A DNA stretch of 64,000 nucleotides from Yarrowia lipolytica (taxonomy: Eukaryota > Ascomycota > Dipodascomycetes > Dipodascales): the NCBI RefSeq assembly GCF_001761485.1, contig NC_090773.1, forward strand, positions 1,178,001 through 1,242,000, read 5' to 3'. The notes below the pieces were generated by a model that searched no databases, was not told where the DNA came from, and worked only from the letters and a program-made list of their open reading frames with translations. The position numbers and the translations under genes are program-made. Below, piece by piece: positions 1 to 10,700 of this stretch (positions are counted from its first letter, which is position 1; every line of letters starts with the position of its first letter).

Positions 1-1224
1 ACTGAGAGTGGAAATATTGTTGGGTTCTTTTCTCACATGTTGCGTCCCTCTTTCTTTTAGGCCTTTTTTGTCTCTTTGCTGTCTCTGGAACCCCGGATTT
101 GGACCCCCAGCCGATCTTTTGTTTCAACTAATTGCCAAGTAATTCAAATTTTGGAAATCTCTCCAAAAAAGCACCACTATTGATACCTACGAGTGTCTGT
201 CAACATCTATATACAAGAACCAGCGTCCTCTTGACCATCCAATACCAATACCGGTACGTCTCTTCACCGCCAATACTACCCCTAACCCCTCCAGTCAAAA
301 CCCAGCCATTGCAAATGGAGCAAGAATCCACCTGTTAGCGTTGCTGTGAAAAATCAGCCAGTCAAAATCAAGATAATTTTTCACGTCCTTGTTTTTTTTT
401 GGTTTTTTTTTTTTTTCCGAGCCAAAATGGTCAAATCAACTTTTCAGCGTCCCAGACGCACTCCGGTGGCGGTGCGGTGGCGGCGGTGGCGCTACTAGTG
501 GGAGATGCATTGGGTTGCAAGTCGCTCCGAAATTCTCTCGAGCAAGAGCGAGGTCGAGAGCCGGATATCATGTGACTGGCATATGTGGTTGTGTTAAGTA
601 TCTTCTCGTATCTCTCGTATTGCCGGTGCAACGCTGTTTAAAATACCGCAGTGTCTCTATCGCAATTGTATGTGGTATCCAGCACCCGTTACACCCAAAC
701 AGTTTATGAAAAGAGCTTAATGTTAATCAGAGACACTATTGGCATTTCTCTTCCGGATCTCGCCGGTTTCTCCGGGCAATGGTGCGGCGTCGAAACGAAA
801 AGTGGATCTTGTTAGTAAGCGGGGATCAGGAACGAGTACAGGTTGTCGACAGTTTCGTACTTGTACTTGTAAGCTGACCAAGTAGAAAACAGCTCGGTGG
901 CCACGCAGGTTTTTCGACTACTGTGACCATCTCCAGCATCCGTCATAGAAGCTCAAGTGCAAGATTCACCACTCTTAGACTATTGGGCACTAGTAGGTCT
1001 TGTAGACTAGTCTCGTCATCATCTTGCGTCCAAAGACGTGTCCTAACGGGTATCCTCGCGGCAGTTTCACGCTTTAGTTACTCGCGACGACGTAACTGAT
1101 CCACCTCTCTGGGTACCGAGATTACCCAAAGTGGAGACCTCCATTCGTTTGAGGAACCCGTCCTCTTGAAGGCTCGATGCCCCGTCGTTGGAGGTACTAC
1201 AGATTCATTGAACAGAGTTTGTAG

Positions 1225-1509
1225 ATGGAGATGCGGTGGATTCTGCCTTTCTTCCTTATCCTGACTGCGCTTCTCAAGTCCTCAGTGAGTTATGGAGGGC
1301 CTCCTGCTTCGCTTTCCTCGAGTGCAGTCGGCAGCTGCTCCGGACACTGTCAATCAACTGAACTAGAAGTACGACTGAACTACCAGAACCACTTGCTAAA
1401 AAAGCGAGTCAAGCCCTTCAAGTCAGACTCGCGACAAGTCCGTAGTCTGAGGAGTCTGTTAGTAGTTCGACCTAGGATACCAGCTCGGTACAATACGTGC
1501 TCGAACTAA
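1225..1509 (+). CDS. Candidate small secreted protein, unconfirmed
   Basis: This is a 94-codon ATG frame. Its first 22 residues look like a signal peptide: a charged start, a hydrophobic core (ILPFFLILTALL) and a small-residue S-V-S-Y end. The rest is serine-rich, then basic, and contains two cysteines close together plus one near the C-terminus. No family is recognised, the codon choice is not that of the expressed genes here, and no TATA element was noted nearby. It may be a chance frame in a long gene-poor interval. Confidence 0.2.
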   Translation: MEMRWILPFFLILTALLKSSVSYGGPPASLSSSAVGSCSGHCQSTELEVRLNYQNHLLKKRVKPFKSDSRQVRSLRSLLVVRPRIPARYNTCSN

Positions 1510-1585
1510 TAGCCAGCTGGAGATATATATTTAGGTCTTCTCCTCACGAGAGTGGACGTGCGAGCATCTTTAGAACGCTGAGGGA

Positions 1586-1760
1586 CGTTTGAGCATTTCA
1601 GGATGTGTTCGGGATGATCCAAGAAGAGATTAGCGTCGTTTGAGCGCATATAGGTCATTCTTTTGAGCATTTTGAGCCTTGCAGTTCGTTCCTATGAGCA
1701 TTTTGAGCATTTTAGATCGTTTTATTACACGAGCTTTTGAGCATTTTGAGCATTTTGAGA
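1586..1760. repeat. Minisatellite, TTTTGAGCA-type unit
   Basis: The 9-10 bp word TTTTGAGCA recurs about eight times with variable spacers. The densest part is 1661-1760, where the copies run almost head to tail. Copies diverge by one or two bases. It lies in non-coding sequence far from any gene, and no function is evident. Confidence 0.7.
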
Positions 1761-2728
1761 GAATGAAGGCTTCCTTCATAGACAGAGCGACCTGCAAAGT
1801 TTCTTCAATTCACGTCTCCGGACAAGTGGACGCCATTACAGCTATACGGTCTGAGATTGTCCTACTGTATCTACAAGAGATTGCCATATGTCTATGAGAT
1901 AGGTTGAAAGAATCAGGTGGACGTTGATGTCTGGATTATTGTTCATTCTCTTTGGGTAACGAGAGAGTTCTGATTGAGTGTCTGATCTGATATTTACTAC
2001 CACTTCCCGCCAACTCCAACAGCGTAGAGTCCGTACAAAGGACTGTCCTTTTTACACAGGTGCTTGTACGAGTGCTTGAGTCATGCTTCTGATGAAGTCG
2101 TCCAGACGGAATCGCATACTCCACAGTACTTGTACAAGCACTACCTATCAAGGTCTCCTACGATCACAGAATGACATTATCATATGAGTTATCTTGTACT
2201 ACTATTTCCAGGTAATTTCCAAGTAATTTTCTTGGCCATTTCAGCACATCCTCTTAAATTGTTCCAAGAAGTCCATTGCCACTGAATCTGATATAAAAAA
2301 TGTCATTTCCTGTTTCCACCAGCCCTCAATTCCCCCCTCCAACCCCCCGACCTCTTGCTATCGTGTTTCACATACCCACTGTCTCAGCAGGATTGTCGCT
2401 TCGTATTGTCGGCGATTGTACAGCATTGGAGCCGCATGTACAGTGTTCCAGGGACTTTTGAGAGTCTCATTTTGGTCACAAAAGTGGCGAAAAAAGGGCC
2501 TGTGCCTGAAAAAATCGAGAAATAGGAACAGCCAGATTCGATTCACGTGACCACAAACACATTTGGTGCCGGTTTCCCTCTGCCAATGACGTCATGGTGG
2601 CTGGTCGACCCTTCCATTAAAGTTAGCTCGCTAATCTCCTTTATCTCCACTTATTTCGGAACCGTGATAACCAGGTGGAGGAGGTGACGCTGAATCATCT
2701 AGTAATCGCCCAACACTGAGGCGTGACT

Positions 2729-2817
2729 GGGACGCAAACGGAGCGACACAAACAGAGCGACGAACAAAGCGACGCAAAACGAGCGACACAAAAAGGGCGA
2801 CAAAACGAGCGACACAA
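2729..2817. repeat. Degenerate tandem repeat, GAGCGACACAAA-type
   Basis: About seven imperfect copies of a 12-16 bp unit, core GAGCGACACAAA, lie end to end roughly 210 bp upstream of the permease start codon. The purine-rich strand is the coding-sense strand of the downstream gene. Position suggests promoter or leader sequence, but no known binding site is recognised in the unit. Confidence 0.7.
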
Positions 2818-2972
2818 GAGGATCGTGATCAACCGACGACAAGAGCACTATCAGTACCAGTACTGTACATACCTACCTCTTATCACTGGTCTTAAGTGAC
2901 ATTGATCAACGGCAACTGACGACACAAACAATCAGCCACCATACAAGACTGCACACCCACCCAACCCCTGCT

Positions 2973-3004
2973 AAACACCCGCCAAACACCCGCCAAACAC
3001 CCAT
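2973..3004. repeat. 11-bp leader repeat, AAACACCCGCC x3
   Basis: Three near-perfect copies of AAACACCCGCC end about 20 bp before the ATG at 3026, so they probably lie in the 5' leader of the permease mRNA. The C/A-rich, T-poor composition is common for leaders of Yarrowia genes. Confidence 0.6.
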
Positions 3005-3025
3005 CACGGCTTACCATTTTTCCCA

Positions 3026-5185
3026 ATGAGCATATTCCCAAGCTACTACCAGGACTCGAGCGTGAGTTTCGAGACGACAGGAGTGGAGCTAGAGCTGTTT
3101 GACGACGCAGCTTCGGAAGGATGCATCGACGAACAGGACAACCCGCATCTGGAACGGCTGGCGGAAAGGTATCTCGACAATTACGAAGATGGCGAGCTGG
3201 AAAACGAAGGGTTTCGCACCGATCTGGAAGAACTCAACTTCCAAACGGCAAGACGGATCCTCAACCAACAACAACTGGAGATCCATAAACGAATGGTGGA
3301 CGAAGGAGACAATGATACAATCAACATTGACGACATCCACCAAGGAGATGACGACATGCCCTACACAACCCAGAGGAGACTCCTACCTCGACATTTACAC
3401 ATGCTAGCATTGGGAGGACCGCTGGGAGCAGGTCTACTGCTGTCTGCAGGACGAAGTATCACCACTGCTGGTCCCCTGGGCGCAATTCTGGGCTTCATGT
3501 TGACTGGTCTCATAACTTTTGCCTGTATCAAGAGTATTGGAGATATGGTCACCCTGTATCCTTCTCAAGGACTGCCTCTTTTGGCAGACCGGTTTCTCAA
3601 CACCTCTTTGGGCATCACTGCAGGCGTGCTATATTGGCTGCTATTCGCTGTGGCTATCCCGTCTGAGCTGTCTGCTGCCGCGGCTCTGTTGGAGGTGTAT
3701 CCGAGTATGAGTCAGCCCAGTTCTGCTCTGGTGGCTTGGCTGACGCTCTTCATTCTCGTCATTGTGTTTGCCAACCTGCTTTCGGTGGACTACTACGGCG
3801 AGCTGCTCTACTGGTGCAACCTGGGCAATCTTCTCATCGTCATTGGCATGATAATCACCATGTTTGTGGTGTGTCCTGGAACACGGTTTTGGAAAACTTC
3901 CGAGGGATACGGAGCGTTTAGACCCTACTACGACTCGTATGCAGGGTTCCAACTGCCGCTCAAGGGTGAACATCACGATAACCAGATTCATGGAGCCTCG
4001 GGGCGGTTTCTGCAGATTTATGCCAGCATGACCCTTTCGGTCTTTGCATTTGTTGGCTCGGAAAGTGTCTTTGTAGCTGCTCCGGAGGTGAAGAACCCCC
4101 GAAAGGCGGTGCCCTCCGCCATGAGACGTATTGCAGTCCGAATTGGACTGTGCTACATGCTTGGAGTCATCAGTCTGGGGCTAGCTGTGCCCCCCTTCAA
4201 CACTCTGGGTATCGAACGAGAAGGCTACGGAACAGGCAACCTCAGCCATGGAGTTGTTCCCGTAGACAACACTGGTGTCTACAAGAGAAGTCTCGTGGAT
4301 CTCAACATTAGGGAGATCGGAACAGGTTCAAAAGGTTCGGATATTGCTCCCTTACTGAAGATCCATCACGGTCACGAAAAGGCCACTCCGGCCAATGAAC
4401 AGGCTCCAGACAATATTCCCGACCGACCGAGCCCCAAACCACACCGAAATTCCACCTCGACCCCAAACCAGATTCTGAACCCCACCTTCAATTCTCCGTG
4501 GGTGGTGGCGCTGTCTCTGGCAGGTTATGAGACAGCGGCTCTGGCTGTGAACGGTATCTTTGTCATCTGTGCAGTGGTAGCGTCTGCCTCCCACCTTTAC
4601 TCGGCCAGTAGAACTCTCTATGCCGTTTCTACTCGATGGGAGCGTCTGCGCTGGTTTTCTACATGCACGGCTCTTGGAATTCCATGGGTTGCAGTTCTCT
4701 TTTCTGCCCTCATTTCTCTGCTGTCCTATTTGGTTGTGGGCTACTCTACCCGCCATGTTTTCGACTGGATGCTCCATTGGATCTGTACCGTGGGTCTCAT
4801 TTTGTGGATCATCATGACAGCAGCGTTTCTGCGATTCCACAAATGTCTCAAGGTGCGAAGAGTGCCCTTCAAGTACTCGTTTCCTCAACCGTACACTGCG
4901 TGGTTTGGAATGATTGGCTGCTGTCTCCTACTGTGTTTCACCATCTTCTCGGTGTACATTTCGTGGGACAGACGTCTATTTGCGTCCAATTACTCGGGCA
5001 TTTTTCTGACCATTGCCATCTATCTGGTTGCTCGAATCTGTACTCGAGACGATCGGTTCATTCGAGTTTCAGAAATGGACATTTATTCAGGCAAGCGTCA
5101 GATGGATCTCCAGGTGTGGGACGATGATCGAGTCTACAACAGTTGGCAGAACAAGATGAAGCGGAGGATTATGGAGTGGTTTTGA
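3026..5185 (+). CDS. Amino-acid permease family protein, Ssy1-like sensor candidate
   Basis: This 719-residue membrane protein belongs to the fungal amino-acid permease (APC/YAT) family. The family start is seen as RHLHMLALGG at about residue 122, followed by twelve hydrophobic segments. Three features differ from ordinary 500-600 residue permeases: a 120-residue acidic N-terminal tail, an enlarged loop between segments 5 and 6 (about 45 residues), and a loop of about 100 polar residues between segments 7 and 8 (about 388-490). A long tail plus enlarged loops 5-6 and 7-8 is the known layout of Ssy1, the non-transporting plasma-membrane sensor of external amino acids. I infer a sensor role from this layout only; a true permease with insertions is the alternative. 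The ATG at 3026 is the first in frame. A GTGAGT inside codons 12-14 is not used as a splice site, because the frame reads through it. Confidence 0.85.
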   Translation: MSIFPSYYQDSSVSFETTGVELELFDDAASEGCIDEQDNPHLERLAERYLDNYEDGELENEGFRTDLEELNFQTARRILNQQQLEIHKRMVDEGDNDTINIDDIHQGDDDMPYTTQRRLLPRHLHMLALGGPLGAGLLLSAGRSITTAGPLGAILGFMLTGLITFACIKSIGDMVTLYPSQGLPLLADRFLNTSLGITAGVLYWLLFAVAIPSELSAAAALLEVYPSMSQPSSALVAWLTLFILVIVFANLLSVDYYGELLYWCNLGNLLIVIGMIITMFVVCPGTRFWKTSEGYGAFRPYYDSYAGFQLPLKGEHHDNQIHGASGRFLQIYASMTLSVFAFVGSESVFVAAPEVKNPRKAVPSAMRRIAVRIGLCYMLGVISLGLAVPPFNTLGIEREGYGTGNLSHGVVPVDNTGVYKRSLVDLNIREIGTGSKGSDIAPLLKIHHGHEKATPANEQAPDNIPDRPSPKPHRNSTSTPNQILNPTFNSPWVVALSLAGYETAALAVNGIFVICAVVASASHLYSASRTLYAVSTRWERLRWFSTCTALGIPWVAVLFSALISLLSYLVVGYSTRHVFDWMLHWICTVGLILWIIMTAAFLRFHKCLKVRRVPFKYSFPQPYTAWFGMIGCCLLLCFTIFSVYISWDRRLFASNYSGIFLTIAIYLVARICTRDDRFIRVSEMDIYSGKRQMDLQVWDDDRVYNSWQNKMKRRIMEWF

Positions 5186-6405
5186 TGGACGGAAAGGGCC
5201 GTTTTATTTATTCAATTTATTTATTTCTGCACAGTATGGTATGATGAAATAGGGAGTTGTTTTATTTTTATTTTTATTTTTTTTTTATTTTATTGTTTTT
5301 GTGTTTGTCCATTTTATTAATGATTTTTTTGTTTTATTTTTGTTAGTTTTGCTTATTTTTTGTTATTTTTATTATATTATACTTTTATTTTATTTTATTT
5401 TATTTTATTTTATTTTTTTTATTTTTTATTTTATTTTATTTTATTTTATTTATTTTATTTTATTTATATTTTTATTTTATTTTATTTTATTTTATTTTAT
5501 TTTATTTTATTTTATTTTTATTTTATTTTATTTTATTTTTTTTATTTTATTTTATTTTATTTTTATTTTATTTTATTTTATTTTATTTTATTTTATTTTA
5601 TTTTATTTCTTTACTTTCCATTTTTGTCCAATTAAATCTCGTTTTAACTAATTTAATTATATCAACTATTTCAAACTATTTTCAACTAATGTCAACTATT
5701 TATTTAATCCAATTATTCCTTTACGGAACCTTCTATTAAAGTTCCATCATCTTTCCATTTCTGGAGAGCGCCAAACCTTGTTCCACATGCAAAAACAGGT
5801 AACGTGACCTCAATTGTGTGAAAATGACGCCATGAAAAGAAATGAAATGAGGACCGCTCGCAAAGTCACAAGACGAGAAAAGACGCAGATCTTGCAGATT
5901 TGGCAGGGGAAGGAGATGATCACGTGACCCGGTCGCGTCGATATCTGTTCGCCACTTCTAGCCTTTGGGCTTTGGACCCCTTCATATCCCAAACACACCC
6001 TTGCAGCACATGAGCACCTGAGACGATCTGTGGTGGCCCTGAACTGTACCAGTTTTGAGTTTCAGACCGTGTATAGCCACGTGTGAGAGTAGGGATCGGT
6101 TGTTGACCTGACTTGAGCTGAAACTGATTTTTTGACAGACTGAGGCCACGGGTATTTATATCTATTGTGACGCTCCACACGACACGATCTCTGCAACTTG
6201 CTCTCAAACAAACAGCCCGCCACACGACACCACACAGTACGCACACAGACGTGTCCTTCCTGTTTTCACTGCACCTTCTACAAGTACTCGTTACATACTC
6301 GTGCACTATCACCAGCTAGTTGTACCAGTACAGTAGCTGCAAGACGACTCAACAGTGCTACAGTACTACAGTGCTACAGTTAGGCACACACATGCACTCG
6401 ACATC
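5186..6405. other. Intergenic region between permease and NIPA-like gene
   Basis: The first 500 bp are extremely T-rich and contain the pentanucleotide tract listed separately. From 5750 on, base composition returns to normal. A TATA-like element (TATTTATAT) lies at about 6153, some 250 bp before the ATG at 6406, and is the likely core promoter of the downstream gene. No other gene is supported. Confidence 0.6.
5262..5608. repeat. Pentanucleotide microsatellite (TTTTA)n
   Basis: About 350 bp of almost pure ATTTT units, interrupted by a few four- or six-T variants, starts 75 bp after the permease stop codon. The length gives apparent open frames made only of F, I, L and Y, which are artefacts. 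In the permease mRNA sense it is U-rich and could affect 3'-end formation. Confidence 0.95.
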
Positions 6406-7758
6406 ATGCCCTCAACTATTGCTCTAGGATGCACCGTCGGAATCGTCTCGTCGCTGTGTCAGTCGGTTGGACTCACCTTACAACGCCAGAGTCACATTTT
6501 GGAGGACCACAAGCCCGGTACCGACTCGTATCGACCGCCTCATCGTCGAGCCCGTTGGAGAGTCGGCCTGCTGCTGTTTCTCATTGCCAACGTGCTGGGA
6601 TCGTCGGTGCAAATCACCACTCTTCCGCTGGTGGTTCTGTCGCCGTTACAGGCCGTGGGTCTGGTGTTCAACTCCATCTGTGCCACCGTCATTCTCAATG
6701 AACCCTTCACGGTGTTTTCGCTGGTCGGCACGGCACTGGTGTCGCTAGGAGCGCTTCTCATTGCCGCGTTTGGCGCCATCGAAGAGCCCAACCACTCGCT
6801 CAACGAACTGCTCGTACTAATGAAACGAAAACCCTTTGTGCTGTGGATGGCATTCACCGCCGTGCTCGTGTTTGGCATCATGGGCGCCATCAAGGCGGTT
6901 TCTCGATCCCAGAAACACCTCGGCTCGAAGAGAAGAGCCAGTATTGGCAGTGGCTACAGCACAATCACGGAGGAAGACCAGAATGAAACCAGGGACTCCC
7001 CAACCACAGTGCTTATCGGACTTCTCTACGGAGGCATTTCTGGTATTCTCTCGGCCCATTCTCTGCTGTTTGCAAAGTCAGGTGTTGAACTGCTTCTCAG
7101 AGCAATGACTTCCGGCCTGGGAGATTTACAGCGATGGCAGTCCTGGGCCATTGTGGTGTGCTTCCTGACCCTCGCTGTGACACAGCTCATGTTCCTCAAC
7201 AAGGGTTTGCGACTGTGTTCCACGTCGATTCTTTACCCGCTCGTGTTTTGCGTCTACAACATCATCACCATCGTCAACGGCCTCGTCTACTTCCAGCAGC
7301 TCGAGCGACTATCGAGTGTGCAGATCATCCTCGTCATTCTGGGCGCGCTGCTCGTGTTTGCGGGAGTTGTGGCTTTATCGTGGCGTTTCCAGGAAAAGTC
7401 TTCTCTTTCTCATGTCTATGAAGACGAGGAGATTGAGCCACTGATGCCAGCTGCTCTGATTGCGCTGGAAAACACCATGGAAGAGGCGGAAAACGAGAGC
7501 GAGAGAGATACGTCTCCTTCTCCGCTGTATTCGCAAAATACTAACAATAACAGTGGTCGACGAAAGCGATGGTCTCTGTCAATCTCCACCACTCCTAACA
7601 ATGCCAGTTCAGCCTCGATAGCTGGACCCCCGTCTCCCTCACCGTTGCGTCTGCACCGGCGATCCATGTCGTCGCTCTCGTATCTGCCCCAGAGCCCCAG
7701 CAACCGGCGCAAGATCTCCGTTCAGCAGCAGACCCTCATGAAGGAGCTGGGACTGTGA
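6406..7758 (+). CDS. NIPA-like (DUF803) membrane transporter
   Basis: This 450-residue protein begins with TM1 carrying the family signature of a glutamine-serine-leucine segment (SVGLTLQRQSH) typical of NIPA/DUF803 proteins, which belong to the drug/metabolite transporter superfamily. About nine hydrophobic segments fill residues 1-340. In animals, members carry magnesium; fungal homologs are mostly uncharacterised, so magnesium transport is an inference. The C-terminal 110 residues are hydrophilic, serine/proline-rich and probably cytosolic, with basic and serine clusters that could be phosphorylated. The frame is open 17 codons further upstream, but the ATG at 6406 is preferred because it aligns with the family N-terminus. 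Confidence 0.8.
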   Translation: MPSTIALGCTVGIVSSLCQSVGLTLQRQSHILEDHKPGTDSYRPPHRRARWRVGLLLFLIANVLGSSVQITTLPLVVLSPLQAVGLVFNSICATVILNEPFTVFSLVGTALVSLGALLIAAFGAIEEPNHSLNELLVLMKRKPFVLWMAFTAVLVFGIMGAIKAVSRSQKHLGSKRRASIGSGYSTITEEDQNETRDSPTTVLIGLLYGGISGILSAHSLLFAKSGVELLLRAMTSGLGDLQRWQSWAIVVCFLTLAVTQLMFLNKGLRLCSTSILYPLVFCVYNIITIVNGLVYFQQLERLSSVQIILVILGALLVFAGVVALSWRFQEKSSLSHVYEDEEIEPLMPAALIALENTMEEAENESERDTSPSPLYSQNTNNNSGRRKRWSLSISTTPNNASSASIAGPPSPSPLRLHRRSMSSLSYLPQSPSNRRKISVQQQTLMKELGL

Positions 7759-10700
7759 ACACACACTACTAACGCTTTGCCTTCATATTATTTAATACAT
7801 AGACTAGAATTCATGGACCCAGTGTGTAATTGTAGCAGGGTGGTCAATTAATCTGCTGGGATAAAGCTGGTCTTGAAGGAAAACCTGTTTTTTAGTGGTG
7901 AGTGCCGTGTCTCTAGTGTGTGTCATAACGAACTGTAGAAGATATATACCGTGACCATGGGATTGAGTAGAAGCAGGAGCAGCTGAATAGCTACCAACTG
8001 ACTTGCCAGCGGACTCGAAATCACGCAATTGTTGTAACCGGGGTGTTTCGGCCTGTTCTGTGTTGTATGACAGAAAACAACGCTCATAAGATGGATATTT
8101 GAAGGAGTCGAGAGCGGGAGAGAGCGGGAGACTTGCTAGGACTGTTATTGCACATAGTAAGCATCATTTTAATCGGGCTTGTCAAACTGAAAGCATTCTG
8201 TGAAGTGTTGATCTTCTGTTATGGTGTAACTGTTTTCACGCTGGTACTGTAGTCATGTGACAAGATAGGGACTCTGGAAGGATACTGGGAACAAATTTCA
8301 AGGCTTTTGAGAGAGCGTTAATTGTACCACAAATAACTCCTTGAAGTTCTCTGGTCTCTATATCACCTATCCTTGGACATACACCAAGCACTTCCTCCAG
8401 ATGCTCAACCACCTTTACCTACTCATCTTGAATACTCACTGGGAAGTTCCAAATTTGGTGAAGATGCTCTTTAGACGTTAATAGATATAATGAAGAACTG
8501 CCGGAGTCATTCCCTGAAGTTCATGGAGAACTTCTCGTCATTTCAGCACGTCTCGAGTCCACCAGAAACATTTTTGCGAGTTTAAGACCTTGCAAGATAA
8601 TGGAACGATCTGGAGAGATGCTTTTGAGCACACCTACAGACTTCCGGATCTCCATTGCGGCTCAGTCTCTTGTCTTCCGAACGAGTCTCGGAAGTTGAAT
8701 TTGTCATAATGTGTTAATAAGGACCTCTCTACTTGTGCGTGCGAAAGTTGGAGACAAAGATGGAAAAACAAAATATCTGAGCAACGAATAGAAAGTACGG
8801 AGTACCGCGTCTCATGGGTTCAGATCTGTCTTTCTCTGCTTCCAAGAGCATTCTTGATCACTATTGAGATAATATGTGTTGTACTAGCCCTATCCATCAA
8901 CGGAGCCTGATATGTTTGTAATAACTGACGTATTATGATACAGAACCGCATTATGAAACGATATAAATACAGGCTATTGCCGCCGGTACGCCGGAATCCT
9001 GTGTCTAAGAACTCTGGTGAACTCCATGGACCCCCCTCAGTTGCATTTTCCATGTGTGGTGCACCTCCAACCTCGAGATGTCATGGCAACCCCTCAATTA
9101 CTCCAAATCGAGTTCGAAAAGAAGCTGAACAGTTCGCCAATGTGGCACGAGTCGATCTTTCAGTCGATCAGTGGACTTTCTCGCGATTTGGAACGTATCT
9201 GGACTTGTTTTCTTGTTCCGTCTTGACATTTAGGTGCAAGGGTGTTGAGCTCCACGGAGCACAGCAACCATGGGTTAAAAAACACGCATAACCCTGTAAA
9301 CGCGCTCTAGAGTCCGTAACTCGAGCTCAAACTCGAGATACTCTCATTTCTCTGCGTGGCCCGTGCATATTCCAAGTTCTTTTGTGTCCGACCGCTATAC
9401 ATTTCCTCCTTGGTCCTGTCCCCTGAGACCTACGCCATGTGAGACATCATCACGAGTCTCCACCCGCAGCGCACCAAACCCACTAAGCAAAAATCCTGGG
9501 TGGGTAGGACCGACTTTCCACATAACTGCATGCAGTGCCAACAAAGAATGATATATGATGCCTTTGATGAGTTGCTACGGAAGCTATGGCTACAGTAGTT
9601 CGATGGCGTTTTCTAGAAGGCTGCCAACAAGGGGGCCTGCTATAATAACGAGCTCGTGGGGTGTGTAAAAAGTCTGGCTGGAAGATGGAAAATCAATTAG
9701 CATCTGCATCGTTGGTTCATTACTGAAGATCAGGCGAAAGTAGAACCTCCAAATCTGCAGCAGCCACAGATATACCGTAATGTACGGTTTGCCCTATGCT
9801 TGTACAAAGAACATGAGTCTTTTGCGTATCAAAAGACGCAAAAGTGAAAAGCACAAGTGCAAAACAGACTTGCTGGACAATTCTGCCCAAGCCTGGAGAT
9901 GAGAGGGGACCGTCGAGTTTGTCAAAACTTCACATGCACCCTCTTTGACAACTCTCTTTGCTCACTTCGGAGATCGGGACCCCTCACCCGCCCCTCTTAG
10001 AGCAGGTTTGCGAGAACCACGGAGTGTTTAATTTTTTCCGCCATAGACTTTGACTCGTATAGCCTACTTGAGGGGTATACCGAAGTCTACCGAGCTTTGA
10101 TCTCGGGTTGAACAACGCAATCCTCGTCTATGTGGACAAGGGGAAGACATTAAGGCGGTGTGGTTGCTCTGTCAGCATGTGGCTACAAGTGCATTTTCAG
10201 GTCATGTTGAACGGGCCCTCTGTGGACCTAAAGACGGACTTGTGGCTCCTCTTCGGGGCTTTGGTGATCCCTACTGGAGCCATCTTATCTACCACCTAAA
10301 ACCTCGTATATCTCAAAAGATGTGTTTCAACTGTATGGGCTGTGGGCGACAGTGCCAAAAGCAAAGTAGGGTCTGCTTAGTCGTGTTGCCCTGATTCAGC
10401 GTCCATTCATCAGGTCGACATTTTTTGCCCTCATCAACACGGCTGTATTCTTGGCAGAGTTCGTGTTGGGGTCCAATACTGGGAAGTGAGACATTCTAAA
10501 CACGCCGATACGAAGCGAAGGAATGAGCTCGGCCAGATCTGGAGATGCGGGTCTACTGAGCCTCTCTCCAAGGTACAAACGGACTGCCAAGGGTATGATT
10601 TTTTCATTTATTTAACCGCCTCAATCTCACCTCCATCGCTTAACATTCCGGCCACGACGTATCATATAATTACAGTATTTTTGGGTTTTGCAGTATTCGC

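Larger units (their letters stand above)
1..3025. other. Intergenic region without a convincing gene
   Basis: Three kilobases precede the first solid gene. All open frames are short and none shows a recognisable domain. The stretch holds a weak candidate small secreted protein (1225-1509), a TTTTGAGCA-type minisatellite (1586-1760), a GAGCGACACAAA-type minisatellite (2729-2817) and an 11-bp repeat just before the permease start (2973-3004). The word TACTTGTA or its complement recurs near 857 and 2127, as in other intergenic intervals of the window. Nothing else is recognised. Confidence 0.6.

Noticed and set aside
3060-3068. GTGAGT near the start of the permease as an intron donor
   Set aside because: No CTAAC-AG acceptor was noted nearby and the frame reads through with sensible sequence.
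5301-5651. 116-codon hydrophobic frame
   Set aside because: Pure product of the (TTTTA)n microsatellite.
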